Below are positions 31,243 through 43,518 of a stretch of DNA of 64,000 nt, piece by piece; positions within the stretch are counted from its first letter, which is position 1; each line of letters begins with the position of its first letter. The position numbers and the translations under genes were made by a program. Under the pieces are notes generated by a model, which worked only from the letters and a program-made list of their open reading frames with translations, searched no databases and was not told the DNA's origin. The stretch comes from Henckelia pumila (Eukaryota > Streptophyta > Magnoliopsida > Lamiales > Gesneriaceae). The stretch covers positions 93,080,151 through 93,144,150 of the forward strand of contig NC_133120.1 of assembly GCF_033568475.1 (NCBI RefSeq). The letters run 5' to 3'.

Positions 31243-33009
31243 ATATCAGTGATTGTTTAATTAATTTACTAAGACATAAAATAGGCGAAATTTATTTTAT
31301 GAATCTCACTCCCACTATTTTAACGATTTCACTACCCTCTAGTGAAAACGGGAAACTATTTTCCTTAGTGAGAACATGGAGTCCAATTGACAAACTATGG
31401 TCCCGAATAATATCAGCCAACCATAATTTTCAAAAGGTAGAGCCCAATTGCTTCCAAAGCAACCTCCACGTTTTTACCTCATGTCCAATAAGGGCCCAAT
31501 AATATGACACCGTTTATTGTGACATGTCAAGATGACCCATCAATATTAAGTTGTGATGGACGGTCGCCATGTGGATCCCCCAATAATATGAGCCGATCCC
31601 ATGGGAGTTCCACCCAACTTACAACATGTGTCGATCCAATGTACAGCTTTCCGACGAATGGGCCCCTCCAATAATATGATCCGGACCGTATCCGCGGGTA
31701 GCATCTCATACATTGATCGTTGATGGAAGGTAGGAACATTTAAACAATTTTAAATTTCCTTTATTTATCCTGATATCAATTTTAAATCATATTTAAAATG
31801 AGGGATTTTAATTTTGAAAATTTGTCTCATCATTTTAAAATTTTGTATGCTTGTCGGATTCACACAATTTTGTCTAAAACATGCATACAACAATAATATC
31901 ACATATTATATAGGATGATCGATTCCATTTCTAATCGACCCGTGGTTGCCAATCACGAGTCTTAGTCCAATCCTATGTAATATGCAGTATGCAATGCAAT
32001 CCTATTACATTGAGCTTCCAATTTACATTTCTTCTGTCTTTATTGTCTGCTGGGCCCACCTCCATCTTCAAATCTTCATCTCCCACTAAATCTAATGTAT
32101 TTACAATAAATAACAATGACAAGTAGGGGATACATTTTTAAGGGGTGGGAACGGGCTATAAACCAAGCCCACTTTTATTACATATGACAATTCATATTGG
32201 GCCATAAACCAGGCCCATTAATAAATCCAACAACAATAAAAACAAATGTAAATTCATAACATACACCTACAAAATTGGTCATGGCAATCGATCATCCTTA
32301 TCCAATAACATTTAATTCAAAATTAATTTATTGGATAACATGCAATGGCAATTTAAATTTAAAAGGATAAAATCATATTCCATATATAAAATCTTATTTT
32401 ACATACAAAATCATATTTTATCTTTTTATCAAATGAAATCATATTTTATCTTTAAAATCCAATTTTATACATAAAATCATATTTTACTCAATATATCCAT
32501 AAGATCATATCTTATCATCAATTGTACCAAAAATAATTAATTTCATAAAATATGATTTAACGGATAAAATATATAAATTTTCCAAAAATTCAAATTTATC
32601 CAAAAATCAATTTTAAAATTTTCGGACTCGAACAATTCGATCCGACGCCTCGTGGACTAATCAAAAATAATTTTCGATCGGACCAAAAACAGAATTTTAA
32701 CATATTAAAATTTAATTTTAAAATTAAAAAATTAATTTTTCGCGGGCCGCCCGGGACACTCTTGGGCTGCCCGCGCCCCAAAGGGACTCGGGCCGGGCAG
32801 CCCGGCTGCCCCTAGGGCAGCGCCCTGCGCAGCACCGTGCACTGCCCGGGGCAGCGACCATCGCTGCCCAATCGCTGCCCGGGTTTTGCCCGAAATTTTT
32901 TTTTTATTTTTTTAAAATATTTATTTTGTTTCAAAAATCGAGGCTTAAAAATTTTTGTACAATCGATTAATTTAATCGCTTGATCTGAGCAACCTGGCTC
33001 TGATACCAC
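31243..33009 (-). other. Leader of element D between 5' LTR and gag
   Basis: About 1.77 kb without credible coding sequence. It contains repeated AATATGA blocks near 31500-31690 and, at about 32740-32890, a GC-rich island with many CTGCCC/GGGCAG units in otherwise AT-rich DNA. The primer binding site is at 33008-32996. Packaging or dimerisation signals would be expected in such a leader, but none is demonstrated. Confidence 0.7.
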
Positions 33010-34850
33010 TGTTGGAGAACGGCGATCAGATCAATCAGAATTGATACCCGGTGCAGCGGAAGTTTAAAAATTTTATATGGAACGATTCCATAATGGGTAT
33101 CAAAACTTTACTATTAAATTGTGCGTGTAAAAATTAAATAACAATTATAAATTTTTACCTCCAATCTCGAATCGAGATTATGGACACCAACAGATTGCTC
33201 TGCTCTTGTTGTATATCCCTGGAACTGATGGACGAACTGTTCTTCAATCAGGTCCACGAACAGAGATTTAATCCCTCTGATAGATTGCACTAGAAAATCT
33301 ATCAGAAGTTTCTACGAAGAGAATTAACGAATTTGATCCGTTAAACCAGACTGTAATTCAAAATTCACAGGCTGGATTTTCCCGAGTAGAGAGGGAGGGG
33401 GCGGCCACTTTTGAGAGAAAATAACTAGGTTTTCGAAAATTGTGACCTGTTGTGTGTAATTTCTGTACTGCAATAACTTATTTATAATGTAGGCCGCTAA
33501 CAGCTTAGGGCCCATTAGTCATAAGTTCAAGCCCGACAAGCAAAGCCCGCATGTTCAGAAATTAATATAAAATTCATCATGACTCCGATTGATAAACCGA
33601 TTTCACCAATGTGCACAGAAACCATTTCTGCACCTTTTAAAGTCAAGATAAATTTTTCTGAATCCGAATTCAGTGATTTCCAAAAATGTCCATCCCTATG
33701 TCATTTTAGGAAATCTTACTCCTCTACTCTTAAATAAGAAGTCCAACTTCTTTGTTCATTAAATTTAACTCTTTAAATTTAACTATCTCAACGGGGATTA
33801 AAAATCAATTACTCTGTGTGACCCTCAATGGTTCAGGGATACAGCTAGCCGTGGGCTCACAACTCCTTGTGACTCGGAACAACAATTTCCGACTTGCCCA
33901 TCGAATCATGGTAAGAGCGCCTAGAAACATTGCCCCATGATTCCCTAGGTATCACTGATAGTGCCTGCAAGAACCAATAGATTTTGGTTAGCGTACAGTA
34001 CGGTCCCTTCATCCAAATATCCCGATCGAATCAACAACCATTGGTAAATCGAGAGTCGTTCGAGATTCGATAACTATGCAATACATCTTGAAGATCAAAT
34101 AGTGACATCGCATGTGCTACTAAGAAACCATTTCTTAAAACACATCATGTACTCTGGCCAAAGATTCGTCACACTAATATCTCCTCAGATCGCATAGGAT
34201 ATCCACACTCGCAAGTATGTGGTGAATCCTTGACAACAAAGCATCGACTCCTATATGTGTTGTAACTGTACCCAATCCCGACACCTGATGACCCCAATAG
34301 AGTCGGTAAACGAGTCAAAGCACAGTACTAGCATATAGAGTCTCAATGATGTTTCAAGTAGTAAGGACTAATGGTGTACAACCAAAACCGCGGACTTTAT
34401 CCACTCGATAAGTGATAACCACTTGGAAAGTCCGGATAGGATAGTTCGATCATTCATCATATGAATATCCATTTGCATGCTTCGAACATCTCTATGTTCC
34501 CTACCAATGAAACGTGGTACTCTGCATCGCAAATGCTAGTCTCAAACTCGAGTGATCCTTATCCATATTATCGAACGGCTCAATCGACTAGGAACAGTTT
34601 AGAATATACAGTGACTATAAGATGTGTTTCATGATAGACATCCCCATGTTCTACCACATCTTACATACACTATAGTATATTCAAGGTCTTTATCAAAACA
34701 ACAATAGTATATCACAATATCACAATATGAAGAAAGATAAAGTCATTGCCATTAATAAAAGTGTAAATTATATTAAACAAAAGATTGTTTATACAAAGAG
34801 TCATCAAAGCCCTTAGCCACAAGTTGGCTCACCGGGCACCCACTCTTTCA
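33010..34850 (-). repeat. 5' LTR of element D
   Basis: Plus-strand ends TGTTGGAGAACGG and CACTCTTTCA. It borders the Met-tRNA primer site directly. Copy of 25443-27284. Confidence 0.93.
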
Positions 34851-34855
34851 TATGC

Positions 34856-35980
34856 CTCTTAACAAAACGTGCAGAAATGAAGGAATAAGATGCACCAGTA
34901 TCAATAAGTACAAGAGCAGATATACCATAAAGCAAAAATGTACCTGCGATGACTTTCTCATTATCCTCCACTGCCTGATCATGTCTCAGGGCAAACACCT
35001 GGCCAGAAGCTCGTTGCCTCAAATGAGAACTCACAGCAGGCTGTCCCTGCGACCTCTGCTGAACGGTGGCCTGAGAACCAGATCCTGAACCAGAACCAGA
35101 ACTGCCTCCCCCAGATAGTGGACAATCCCTCCGGATATGACCAGTCTCTCCACAACGGAAACAAGCTCCAGAAGCTCTACGGCACTTGTTGGATGGATGG
35201 TTCTTCCCGCAATGATCACACTTGTCCTTCCTTCCGAAACGAACAACACCTCCAGAACCAGAGGAAGAAGTAGATCCAGACTTCTTGAAAGATTGGGCAC
35301 GGGGACCCAAAAAACTAGCAGGCTTCGACTGTGGAAAAGACCTGTTCCGCCGAATGCTGTCCTCCGCCTGGTGACAACGGCTCACCAAACCCTCGTAGGA
35401 CATGTCGTCGCCAACCGTCACACGGTCATGGATCTCAGGGTTAAGGCCCTGAAGGAACAGATTATACTTCATCCCAGAGCTGTCGACAATCTCGGGGCAA
35501 TATGATAGCAGATCAAAGAACTTCTGCTGATACTCATCAATAGACATGGCTCCCTGTCGCAGACTCAGTAGCTCACCTGCCTTCGCCTGACGGAGTGCAG
35601 GAGGAAAATACATCTTCTAAAAACTTGTGCGGAACTCGGCCCAGGTGGCCACTCCTCTCGCCGCAATAAAGGGTGCAGAAGTAAACCTCCACCACCTACG
35701 GGCTCGCCCATCCAGAAGATAGCCAAGGGTCTCCATCTTCTGCTCCTCGGTGCAGTGGTAAGTCTGAAAAGTCGTCTCCATACGGTCTAACCAGTTCGCC
35801 GCATCCTCCGGAGACTCACCTCCAACAAGGGGCTTAGGACCCATCTGCAGAAATCGTCGTACCGTGAAACGATCCTCATCACGACGACGATGATGACGGT
35901 CCCGACGACGCTCACGATCGTCATCTCCCAGCGTCCACCTCCACTACCATGGCTACTCTGGTCATCGTAGTTCGCCATCT
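34856..35980 (-). pseudogene. gag: Element C gag and protease start (Ty3/gypsy)
   Basis: Start region near 35976 (MANYDDQSSHGSGG) is followed by a frameshift; 35844-35617 reads the Gag core (ANWLDRMETTFQTYHC; RARRWWRFTSAPF; GVATWAEFRTSF) and ends at a TAG. 35613-34851 continues with YFPPALRQAKAGELLSLRQG, zinc-binding CDHCGKNHPSNKC and CFRCGETGHIRRDC, and the protease motif [14 protein letters not shown]. The reading is then interrupted by element D and resumes at 25437. Zinc knuckle and protease residues are intact; the start frameshift and one stop are the lesions. Confidence 0.88.
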
Positions 35981-36053
35981 ACAAAAGCACCTCACGGTTA
36001 CCTTATGCAGAGTCTAAATCCCAAGAATACTATGCATGCTCTGATACCATAAA

Positions 36054-37441
36054 TGTAGTGACCCTTACCTGGATCACCTACTAAACAGAACTTAGGCATG
36101 CAATTAACTTAATTAAACAGATATCAGAAAAAACTGCGGAAACATTACTAAAATTACAATCCCAAGGCAAAGAATCTGTAAATATCCAAAATAAATTATA
36201 TAACCAAATCGAAAGCTGTATCAACCCAAAACAACAGAAATAAACCTAGACGAAGCTCCAGCTGGCCAACCACTTCCTAGCCCCTCTTGGATCCACCCGC
36301 CTCGTCCAATCGCAAACCTGCCCCATGGAATAGGGTGTCCAGAAACACAGAGTACGAGACGTGAGCATAAAATGCTCAGCACGAGAGTATGAGTATACAT
36401 GCATGCAAAGTGAACTCCCTATAAACTCGTGGTCAAGGATCAGATAACAGAGACAGATCGGGCCCTGGTATGTAGCACGCTGTGTCGTTGCTTCAGGAGT
36501 TGGCTCACATACCATAATACCAGTGGATATGCTGAACCCAAATCGATGGAAGTCCAACCACTAATAGGATAGGGATAAACCCTACTAACAGACATCTCGA
36601 AGGAGATAGCTCAGTATGCAAATGAATGCATCATAAATGAATGACATATAAACTATGCAGTCACATAATACATGCATACTCAGTCAAGATATCTCGAACA
36701 GTACTTTCGTACCTCAAATCAGTGCAAGCTCTACCAACTCTAGGTCCACGCCTATAGTCTGCTCTACACTGCCATGATACTACTATCATTATAGTGCTCT
36801 AAAAGCCTTAACTAAGCTATTGCATACTCCTTAATATTTATAGGAAGCAAAAGCTATACCTTCGTCCGTCGTTAGCCCTTTGATGTCGAGTTCCTCAAAA
36901 CTAGGCCACAGCTCCGCTACGACGTCTGGATCGCTATGCCACTTCCGGATTCCCCACGGGACGCCTAGAATTCCCTAGATCTGAGTTAGAAGGCTAAGAG
37001 ATCGAGAGAGAAGAGAGGAACTGGTGCACATAAAAAATGAGCTCGGCACCCCTATTTATAGACGGAGTTCGGATCGTCCGAACTGGACTTCGGGTCATCC
37101 GAACACGTTCGGGTCGTCCGAACTGGGATTCGGGTCGTTCGAACTCGATATTACGTCATTGCTTACGTCAGCATGATGATGTCATCCATGACGACTGTTG
37201 GCAGCACGTTCGGAGCGTCCGAACCACTCTTCGGATCGTCCGAACCCTGACTTCGGACCGTCCGAACCTTGACTTCGGAGCCTCCGAACTCGATGACCCT
37301 CAAACCATTTTCAAGTGTTCTGAATCCAATTTCGGACTCCGTTAACCCATTAAAAGTTCCCTTAATCACGTTTAATCTTAACTAGTAGGATTAATGAATT
37401 GATTAACACTTAATCACTGATTTTGGGTACGGGCCACTACA
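36054..37441 (-). repeat. LTR of element C with internal sequence on both sides
   Basis: Plus-strand ends TGTAGTGACCC and GGCCACTACA. On its left lies a primer site (TGGTATCAGAGC, minus strand, 36050-36039) leading into gag; on its right lies a purine tract (TAAGTGGGGGAGAA, minus, 37455-37442) preceded by the end of pol. So it is at once a 5' and a 3' LTR. It contains palindromes such as TTCGGATCGTCCGAA (37060-37290) just upstream of a TATA box (minus CTATAAATAG, about 37058-37049). Confidence 0.9.
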
Positions 37442-37574
37442 TTCTCCCCCACTTAAGATGTTTCGTCCTCAAAAACAGATCTTAAGTACTGAATGTAATA
37501 CAAAATCAGAAACATTCTTTATTCAAATCAAACGTTTACAGAGTTTGCAACTGAATACAACTTAAAAAATTAAA

Positions 37575-38462
37575 TCAAAACAACTCAGGATGGTCTTCAC
37601 GCATCCTGTCCTCAAGCTCCCAAGTAGCTTCCTCAGTGCCTCGGCGCTGCCACTGAACTAAATCCAAAGGAATGACTTTGTTCCGCAAAACCTTATCCTT
37701 ATAATCCAGGATACGAATAGGTTTCTCAACATAAGTCAAATCCTTGCTTACCTGAACCTCAGACCGCTGCAGAATATGAGACTCATCCGCCACATACCGT
37801 CACAACAGAGATACGTGGAACACGTCGTGAATACTGGAAAGATGCGGTGGCAAGGCTAGTCGATAAGCCAAATCGCCAATGCTCTCCAAGATCTCAAACG
37901 GACCGATAAACCTAGGAGACAACTTGCTCTTAAGGCCAAATCTGAGAATCTTGCGGAAATGTGACACTCTCAAAAATACTTTCTCCCCGACATCGAACTG
38001 CAAAGGCCTACGCTTGGTGTTAGCATAGCTGGCCTGACGATCCTGTGCAGTCTTAATCTGTTTCTTGATCTGATCAACAATGTCTATCTCCTGTTAGACA
38101 AACTTCGGTCCCTCAGCCTATCTCTCCCCCACTTCTTCCCAGAAGAATGGAGTACAACAACGTCGCCCGTACAACGCCTCAAAAGGTGCCATCACAATGC
38201 TAGTATGATAAGTGTTGTTGTACGCAAACTCGATCAATGGCAAATGATCCTGCCAGGCTGAACCAAAATCCATGACGCACGCTCTAAGCATATCCTCCAA
38301 AGTACGGATAGTGCGCTCTGACTGACCACCAGTCTCCGGATGATAGGCAGTACTCAAACTGAGAGTAGTACCCATCGCATGCTGAACACTCCCCCAGAAT
38401 CTAGAAGTAAACCTGGGGTCCCGATCGCTGACAATGCTCACAGGCACTCCATGAAGTCGAAT
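37575..38462 (-). pseudogene. pol: Integrase C-terminal half and chromodomain next to element C LTR
   Basis: Reading the minus strand: 38447-38118 gives the second part of the integrase core ([33 protein letters not shown] with the catalytic Glu; [10 protein letters not shown]), then a stop; 38003-37800 gives [16 protein letters not shown] and [20 protein letters not shown]; 37793-37575 gives a chromodomain-like tail (VIPLDLVQWQRRGTEEATWE) and stop. Stops between these frames show decay. The fragment begins abruptly at 38462 where element E starts. It is the region of pol that is missing from the other side of the LTR. Confidence 0.88.
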
Positions 38463-38464
38463 GA

Positions 38465-40690
38465 TGTAACGCCCGAAATTATTTAATTTTAATCCGAGAA
38501 TATTTAATTTGGGAATATTTGGAGTTTTGATTTAAATTCTAATATTCTTAAATTGATTAGGATTGAAATTGAATGAAATAGGAAGTTGAGGACCAAATTG
38601 CAATTTTTGAAAACTTGAGGGGCTAAATTGAAAATATAAATGAATTTATCATAATTGTAAAGGAATACTCAGCATGTACACGTGTGACATAACACACATT
38701 CCATCAGATTTTTCAGAGGCAAGAATCGAGAGCAAGAACCAAAGAAATCCCAAAATTTCTTCATCATCTTCCAATTGACATATCTTGAGATCCGATTATC
38801 CGTTTTTGATTCCGAAAGATGTTCTGGAATTCTTGCAAGAAGACCTTCAAATTGATGTAAGTTTTCTCTTAGTTCATCAGGGTTTGAGAATTCAAAAATG
38901 GTAGTTATCAGATTTGTGTTGTGAGTTGAGGTTGATGAGCTTCTAAACTTGTTTTCTTGAAGTTGGGTTGAGGAATGATTGTTGTATCATGTTCTTATGA
39001 TTTCCCAGCTATGATTCGATTTATATACCTGCTGATATGTTGAGGATTATGTTGGTTTTGAAGCTTATATAACTGATATTGTTATAGTTGCGTTCGGGAT
39101 TGCCGAGTTTATACCGATATGCCGACGAACTTTTGATTTGAAGTGTTTTGCTATCTTATGTTTGGGATGATATTGAGATGAGCTTAAGCTGATGTTCTTT
39201 GGCAATTATGTTGTGGTTTCAGCTTATAAACAGGATGCATCGACTTGATAATCGTGACTTCGAAACCGATAGAAGAAAGCACAAGGTTGGTAGCGTTTTG
39301 CCTTGACGTTTGGGTTGAAAATTGAGCAGATTTTGGATTAGGCTTATGGTTGATACTTGTACAGATTTTGACAAGCTTGAAGACACCATAACTCTCACAT
39401 TTGAAAGGTAAAAGTGGACTACTACTTGAATGGGATTATAACTCGAGATGGTTTGTATCGAGTTCCCTAAATCACATACTTATTTGCTTAGTTGCTTTTA
39501 TATGCTCTTCTATAATTTATTGAATGAGTAATAGATGTTAATGAATGCTTTTGTGATGATATATATTGCATTCATCTTGAAAGACTTATTCTTTGATTTT
39601 GAAATGAAAGAAAACGTTCGAATAGATGATTTGAGGGATTATATATGTATGGCATGGGTGGTTGACGTAGCCTAGCGTCTGAAATGCATATGTAGTGGCT
39701 TCAAAGTCTAGAGAAGTAAGATAAGTAGCCCCACATCGATTGGGAGAGTCGGTGGTTAGCTATGATATCTTCTTCTCGGGATCCCCACCGACGAGATAAG
39801 AGATGAACCTTGTTTTAAAACATGCATTGTCTTTATTTATATCATGAGCTTGATATATGTTTTATATGCATGTTTAGTTGCTTTTACTGGGAAATGTATT
39901 TCTCACCGGAGTTATCCGGCTATTGTTGTGTTGTATGTGTCATGGCAATAGGCGGTAGTGGAACCGGGCAAAAGCGAACTTGAAGAACAAGGGATAAGAA
40001 GAATAGCATGATGATCCGAGTTAGATGATTGTGAGCTGTCTATGTTAGAGTTGAGTTTCAAGACATGATCATGTTATAGCTACTTGTTTCAAGACTTGTT
40101 GGTGATCTAATTGTTGTCTTGTTGATGTATATAGGATTGGAAATGATGTTGTAATCCTTTAGACAACATGACGTAGCTTAAACTTTATTGAATAACAATG
40201 CTTCTTGCATGTTTTGAGATCCTTGATTATTATGATTGTAAGGCCTTGTTATGATCTAGTTCCATCTATTGTATAGCATGTTTGAATGCATGTTAGTGGT
40301 TAACATTGTTTAGATCATGTTCTAGCTAAAACTAGATGAAAATAGATGGAAGAACTCGGTTATGACAGCAACCATGTCTGATCTTTTTCTTCTGGAATTG
40401 TGCTCGCTCGATCGGGCAATTCCTGCCGATCGAGCGAGGCTGTTATTTCTTGGACAGAAACTTGAGCAATTGTGCTCGCTCGATCGGTAGGAAATGACCG
40501 ATCGAGCGAGGCCAATTTTACTCTCACCCGAGAGTTGGGCCTTTGTGCTCGCTCGATCGGTAGCTTTTTACCGATCGAGCGAGGTGCTCTGATTTTAAAA
40601 AAAAAAATTGTACTTTGTTTAGTCTTTGATTCCTTGACTATTAATTATGATGATTTGATTAAATGAGAGATTAGAACTCGGGTCGTCACA
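38465..40690 (+). repeat. 5' LTR of element E with three tandem hairpins
   Basis: Starts TGTAACGCCCGAAATT and ends GGGTCGTCACA, about 2.2 kb. At 40403-40585 are three units spaced 72-73 bases, each with the stem CTCGCTCGATCGG and its complement CCGATCGAGCGAG around a short loop. No long open frame. The 3' LTR survives only as 54372-54500. Confidence 0.9.
40403..40585. repeat. Three tandem perfect hairpins in the element E LTR
   Basis: Each unit has CTCGCTCGATCGG, a loop of about 11 to 15 bases that differs between units, and CCGATCGAGCGAG. Stems are perfect over 13 bases in all three while spacers diverge, so the stem sequence itself appears constrained or homogenised. Confidence 0.9.
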
Positions 40691-41109
40691 ACAGGTGGTA
40701 TCAAAGCGAGAAAATTCTGGACTAAGATAGATAGCGAGTGGGGTAGATCGAGTCTTCTTCCTTACTTGTTTATTATGCTATGATTTATTACATGCTTGAC
40801 TTACATGTTATAAATGCTAGAATGTTTTACTTTCAATTATTTTATTACATGATGTTGTATTTATTTTATTTGAAAGTATGATTTATAATGATTAAAGACG
40901 CATGCTTATTGCACTATCTGACATGATACAAGCATGTGATCTGTTGTTTACGACATGCTACCTGATTATCTGAGTTGATTGGAAGCATGTGCTATCGGAA
41001 TACCTCGATTATTTATTTACGATTGAATCAGAACCGAGTCTTGATCAGAGGTAAGATGATCAGAGAAGGACTGAAATAGATTTGATGATTCTGGTATCCT
41101 CTCAGACCA

Positions 41110-41395
41110 CAGTTTCCTACTCCTAGGCCAGAGCAGACAGTGCATCCTCTACCAGAACAAACAGTGGTACCTCCGACAGTGCCTCAAGTTACTGCAATTC
41201 CGAGTAATGAACAGGGAAGTACTTCTCGAGATATGACTGATATGTCAGCTACTCCGATGGAAACACTGCTCAAATGTTTTCAATCATACCATCCGCCTAC
41301 ACTGAAAGGTACTGAGAATGCAGTCGAATATGAAGGCTGGCTTGATGATATGGAGATGTTGTTTGATTCACTTGACTATGGTGATGAGCGGAGAG
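41110..41395 (+). pseudogene. gag: Element E gag, N-terminal part
   Basis: Open frame reading PLPEQTVVPPTVPQVTAIPS, then PMETLLKCFQSYHPPTLKGT and WLDDMEMLFDSLDYGDERRV up to the insertion of element F at 41395. Alignment with element G gag (57013) places the start near 41100, but no ATG is present there (a TAT codon takes its place), so translation start seems lost. Continues at 49984. Confidence 0.8.
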
Positions 41396-43066
41396 TGTTA
41401 GAACCTAATGGGGGGGGGGGGGGATTTAGGTTCTATTGGCAACTTTAGCAATTTAAAGCGATTATGCAAGTACGCAAGCGGAAGACTTAAGCAATCAAAT
41501 AATAAGTGCGGTAAATAAATGCGTAATGTAAATAAAGCAGTAAAAGGGATAAGAGATGTTTATGGAAGTTTGACGATAAATCGTCTACGTCTCCCCTTCT
41601 TGGTTAAGTCGATTAACCAAGGATCCACTAGCACTTCGAATGTCTTGGTCTTGATGGCTCCAAGGATAGCCTTACAACTTGACACGATCACCGCGCCGAT
41701 ACAACTCAACACTCTTGGCCTTAAGGGCTCCAAGGATAGCCTCAACACAACACTTGGCTTCACACTCAAGTGCTTACAACGATAGCACAACACACTTGGC
41801 TTCACACTCAAGTGTTTACAACAATAGCACAGCCAACTCACAAACTATTTTTACAAACACTCTCAAATATATCACACAAACACTTTGATAGTGAGAAATT
41901 GCTTGCAAAGGAGAGAAGAGATGAGTTGGGATGTCTCCAAATGAACTTGGATGGCCTCTATTTATAGTTGGCAAAGTTTTAAATCTGATTTGAGTGCTTG
42001 GAGCGTGTGGTAAGAAGTCAAGGAGTGACAAAAAGTGTTCGGCGCCGCTGCCTACATTTTCCCAGCACTGAGCGGATTTTGTGGAAAACTCATATCTTCT
42101 AATCTAACCGTTGGATTGATCTGAAATTTGAACTGAAGCTTTAAAACATCTATATCTTCAATCTGAACGGTAGAGATTTGATTCTAACGAGTCAAACATT
42201 TCCAGTAATTTTCGGAAGTCACTTCATCAAGTTTTCGAACTTGTTCTGTGCAACAAATTTGAAAAATTTATATCTCCCTATCCATCCATTGGATTGATCT
42301 GAAATTTGGACAGAGGTTGTAAAACATCCTGAATTTGCATCTGATCGGTGGAGATGTGATTTGGATGTCTCAAACAATCCCAGTTAATTTCTGAAGTTGA
42401 ATCTTCATAATTTGCTTCATGTTCTGCAGAAATAAGTACTGTGCAATCTTTGTAGAAAAATCATAACTTCATATCTAGCCGTTGGATTGATATGAAATTT
42501 TGATATAAGTTTGAAAACATCCTGATATTGATTTTGATCGGTGGCAATTTGATTTGGATGTCTCAAGAACGTCCAGTAATTTTCAAAAGTTGATTCTTCA
42601 TTCTTCACTACAAGTTCTGCTAAAATAGGTACTGCACAATTTTTGTGGAAAAATCATAACTCCATATCTAGCCGTTGGATTGCTCTCAAATTTGTACAAC
42701 ACATGTAAAACTTCTTCATCATGATTATGATTGGTGGAGATCGGATTTAAATGCCTAGAAAATTCCCAGTAATTTTCGGAAGTTGCTGCTCCATACTTTG
42801 GCTTCTTCTTCTCTTTTTTTTCATATCTCTTAACAATGTTCCATCCATTCAATGAGCAATAAAAGATTTTATAAATACATGTAGCTTCAAAATAACTTCC
42901 AACAATTTATTTGTCAATAAATTCTAATCTGCAAAATCTCACTTTAAATGGTTAGTAACAATTAACCGAGTTTTGTAATCATCAAAACATAATATTATGA
43001 GACTTGTTAATGCATTAAAAACATTAATCTCATAACACGAGATTTGTATGCGTTTAAGGCGTAACA
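41396..43066 (-). repeat. 3' LTR of element F
   Basis: Plus-strand start TGTTAGAACCTAAT followed by a 14-G run and ATTTAGGTTCTA (the terminal hairpin seen in element B), end GCGTTTAAGGCGTAACA. The U3 half contains four diverged tandem repeats with the core GTTGGATTGAT at 42110, 42288 (variant), 42481 and 42674, a period of about 178-193 bases. Confidence 0.93.
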
Positions 43067-43518
43067 ATCTCCCCCTTTTTGATGATCACAAAACTTGGTT
43101 AAATAGGAGAAATAAATGTACAATATTAAATAAATAATTTAAATTTGCACAATATAATTGCATGAATAAAACTCCTCCTAAATTAAACAATTAGTGAAGA
43201 AGAGTTTGTTTATCAAATAACCGATTTTATTCTTCATGCATTTAACCAAACTAACTCTCTCCTTTAGTTAAAGTATTTAACCAAACTAATTCTCCCCCTT
43301 TTTGTGATAATCAAAAAGACTGGAAAAGTATGCAAAAACATGAGAATTGAAATATGATTTCTAAAATGCAACACATAAATTTCACATAAATAACAAAATA
43401 TGAGCGTATAATATTGAATAAATACAATTAATTTGTATTATCCAAAATTAAGTTTCTCTAATTTTATATTAAGCTCCCCCTTAATATGTCATTATCTTTA
43501 AAATATGTAAACAAGTGA

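Larger units (their letters stand above)
25443..34850 (-). mobile_element. Element D: complete Ty1/copia retrotransposon nested in element C
   Basis: Two LTRs of about 1.84 kb bound the element, with the target duplication TATGC on each side (25438-25442 and 34851-34855). In element orientation: LTR, primer site TGGTATCAGAGCC (33008-32996), a 1.77-kb leader with a GC-rich patch, gag-PR-INT, RT, RNase H, purine tract AGTGGGAGAT (27294-27285), LTR. It splits the protease region of element C, whose reading continues across the insertion. A frameshift and two nonsense codons break pol. Confidence 0.93.

Noticed and set aside
41519..42852. Open frames of 60-93 codons repeated at 48432-49764
   Set aside because: They are duplicated because both LTRs of element F contain them; composition follows the tandem repeats, not a protein.
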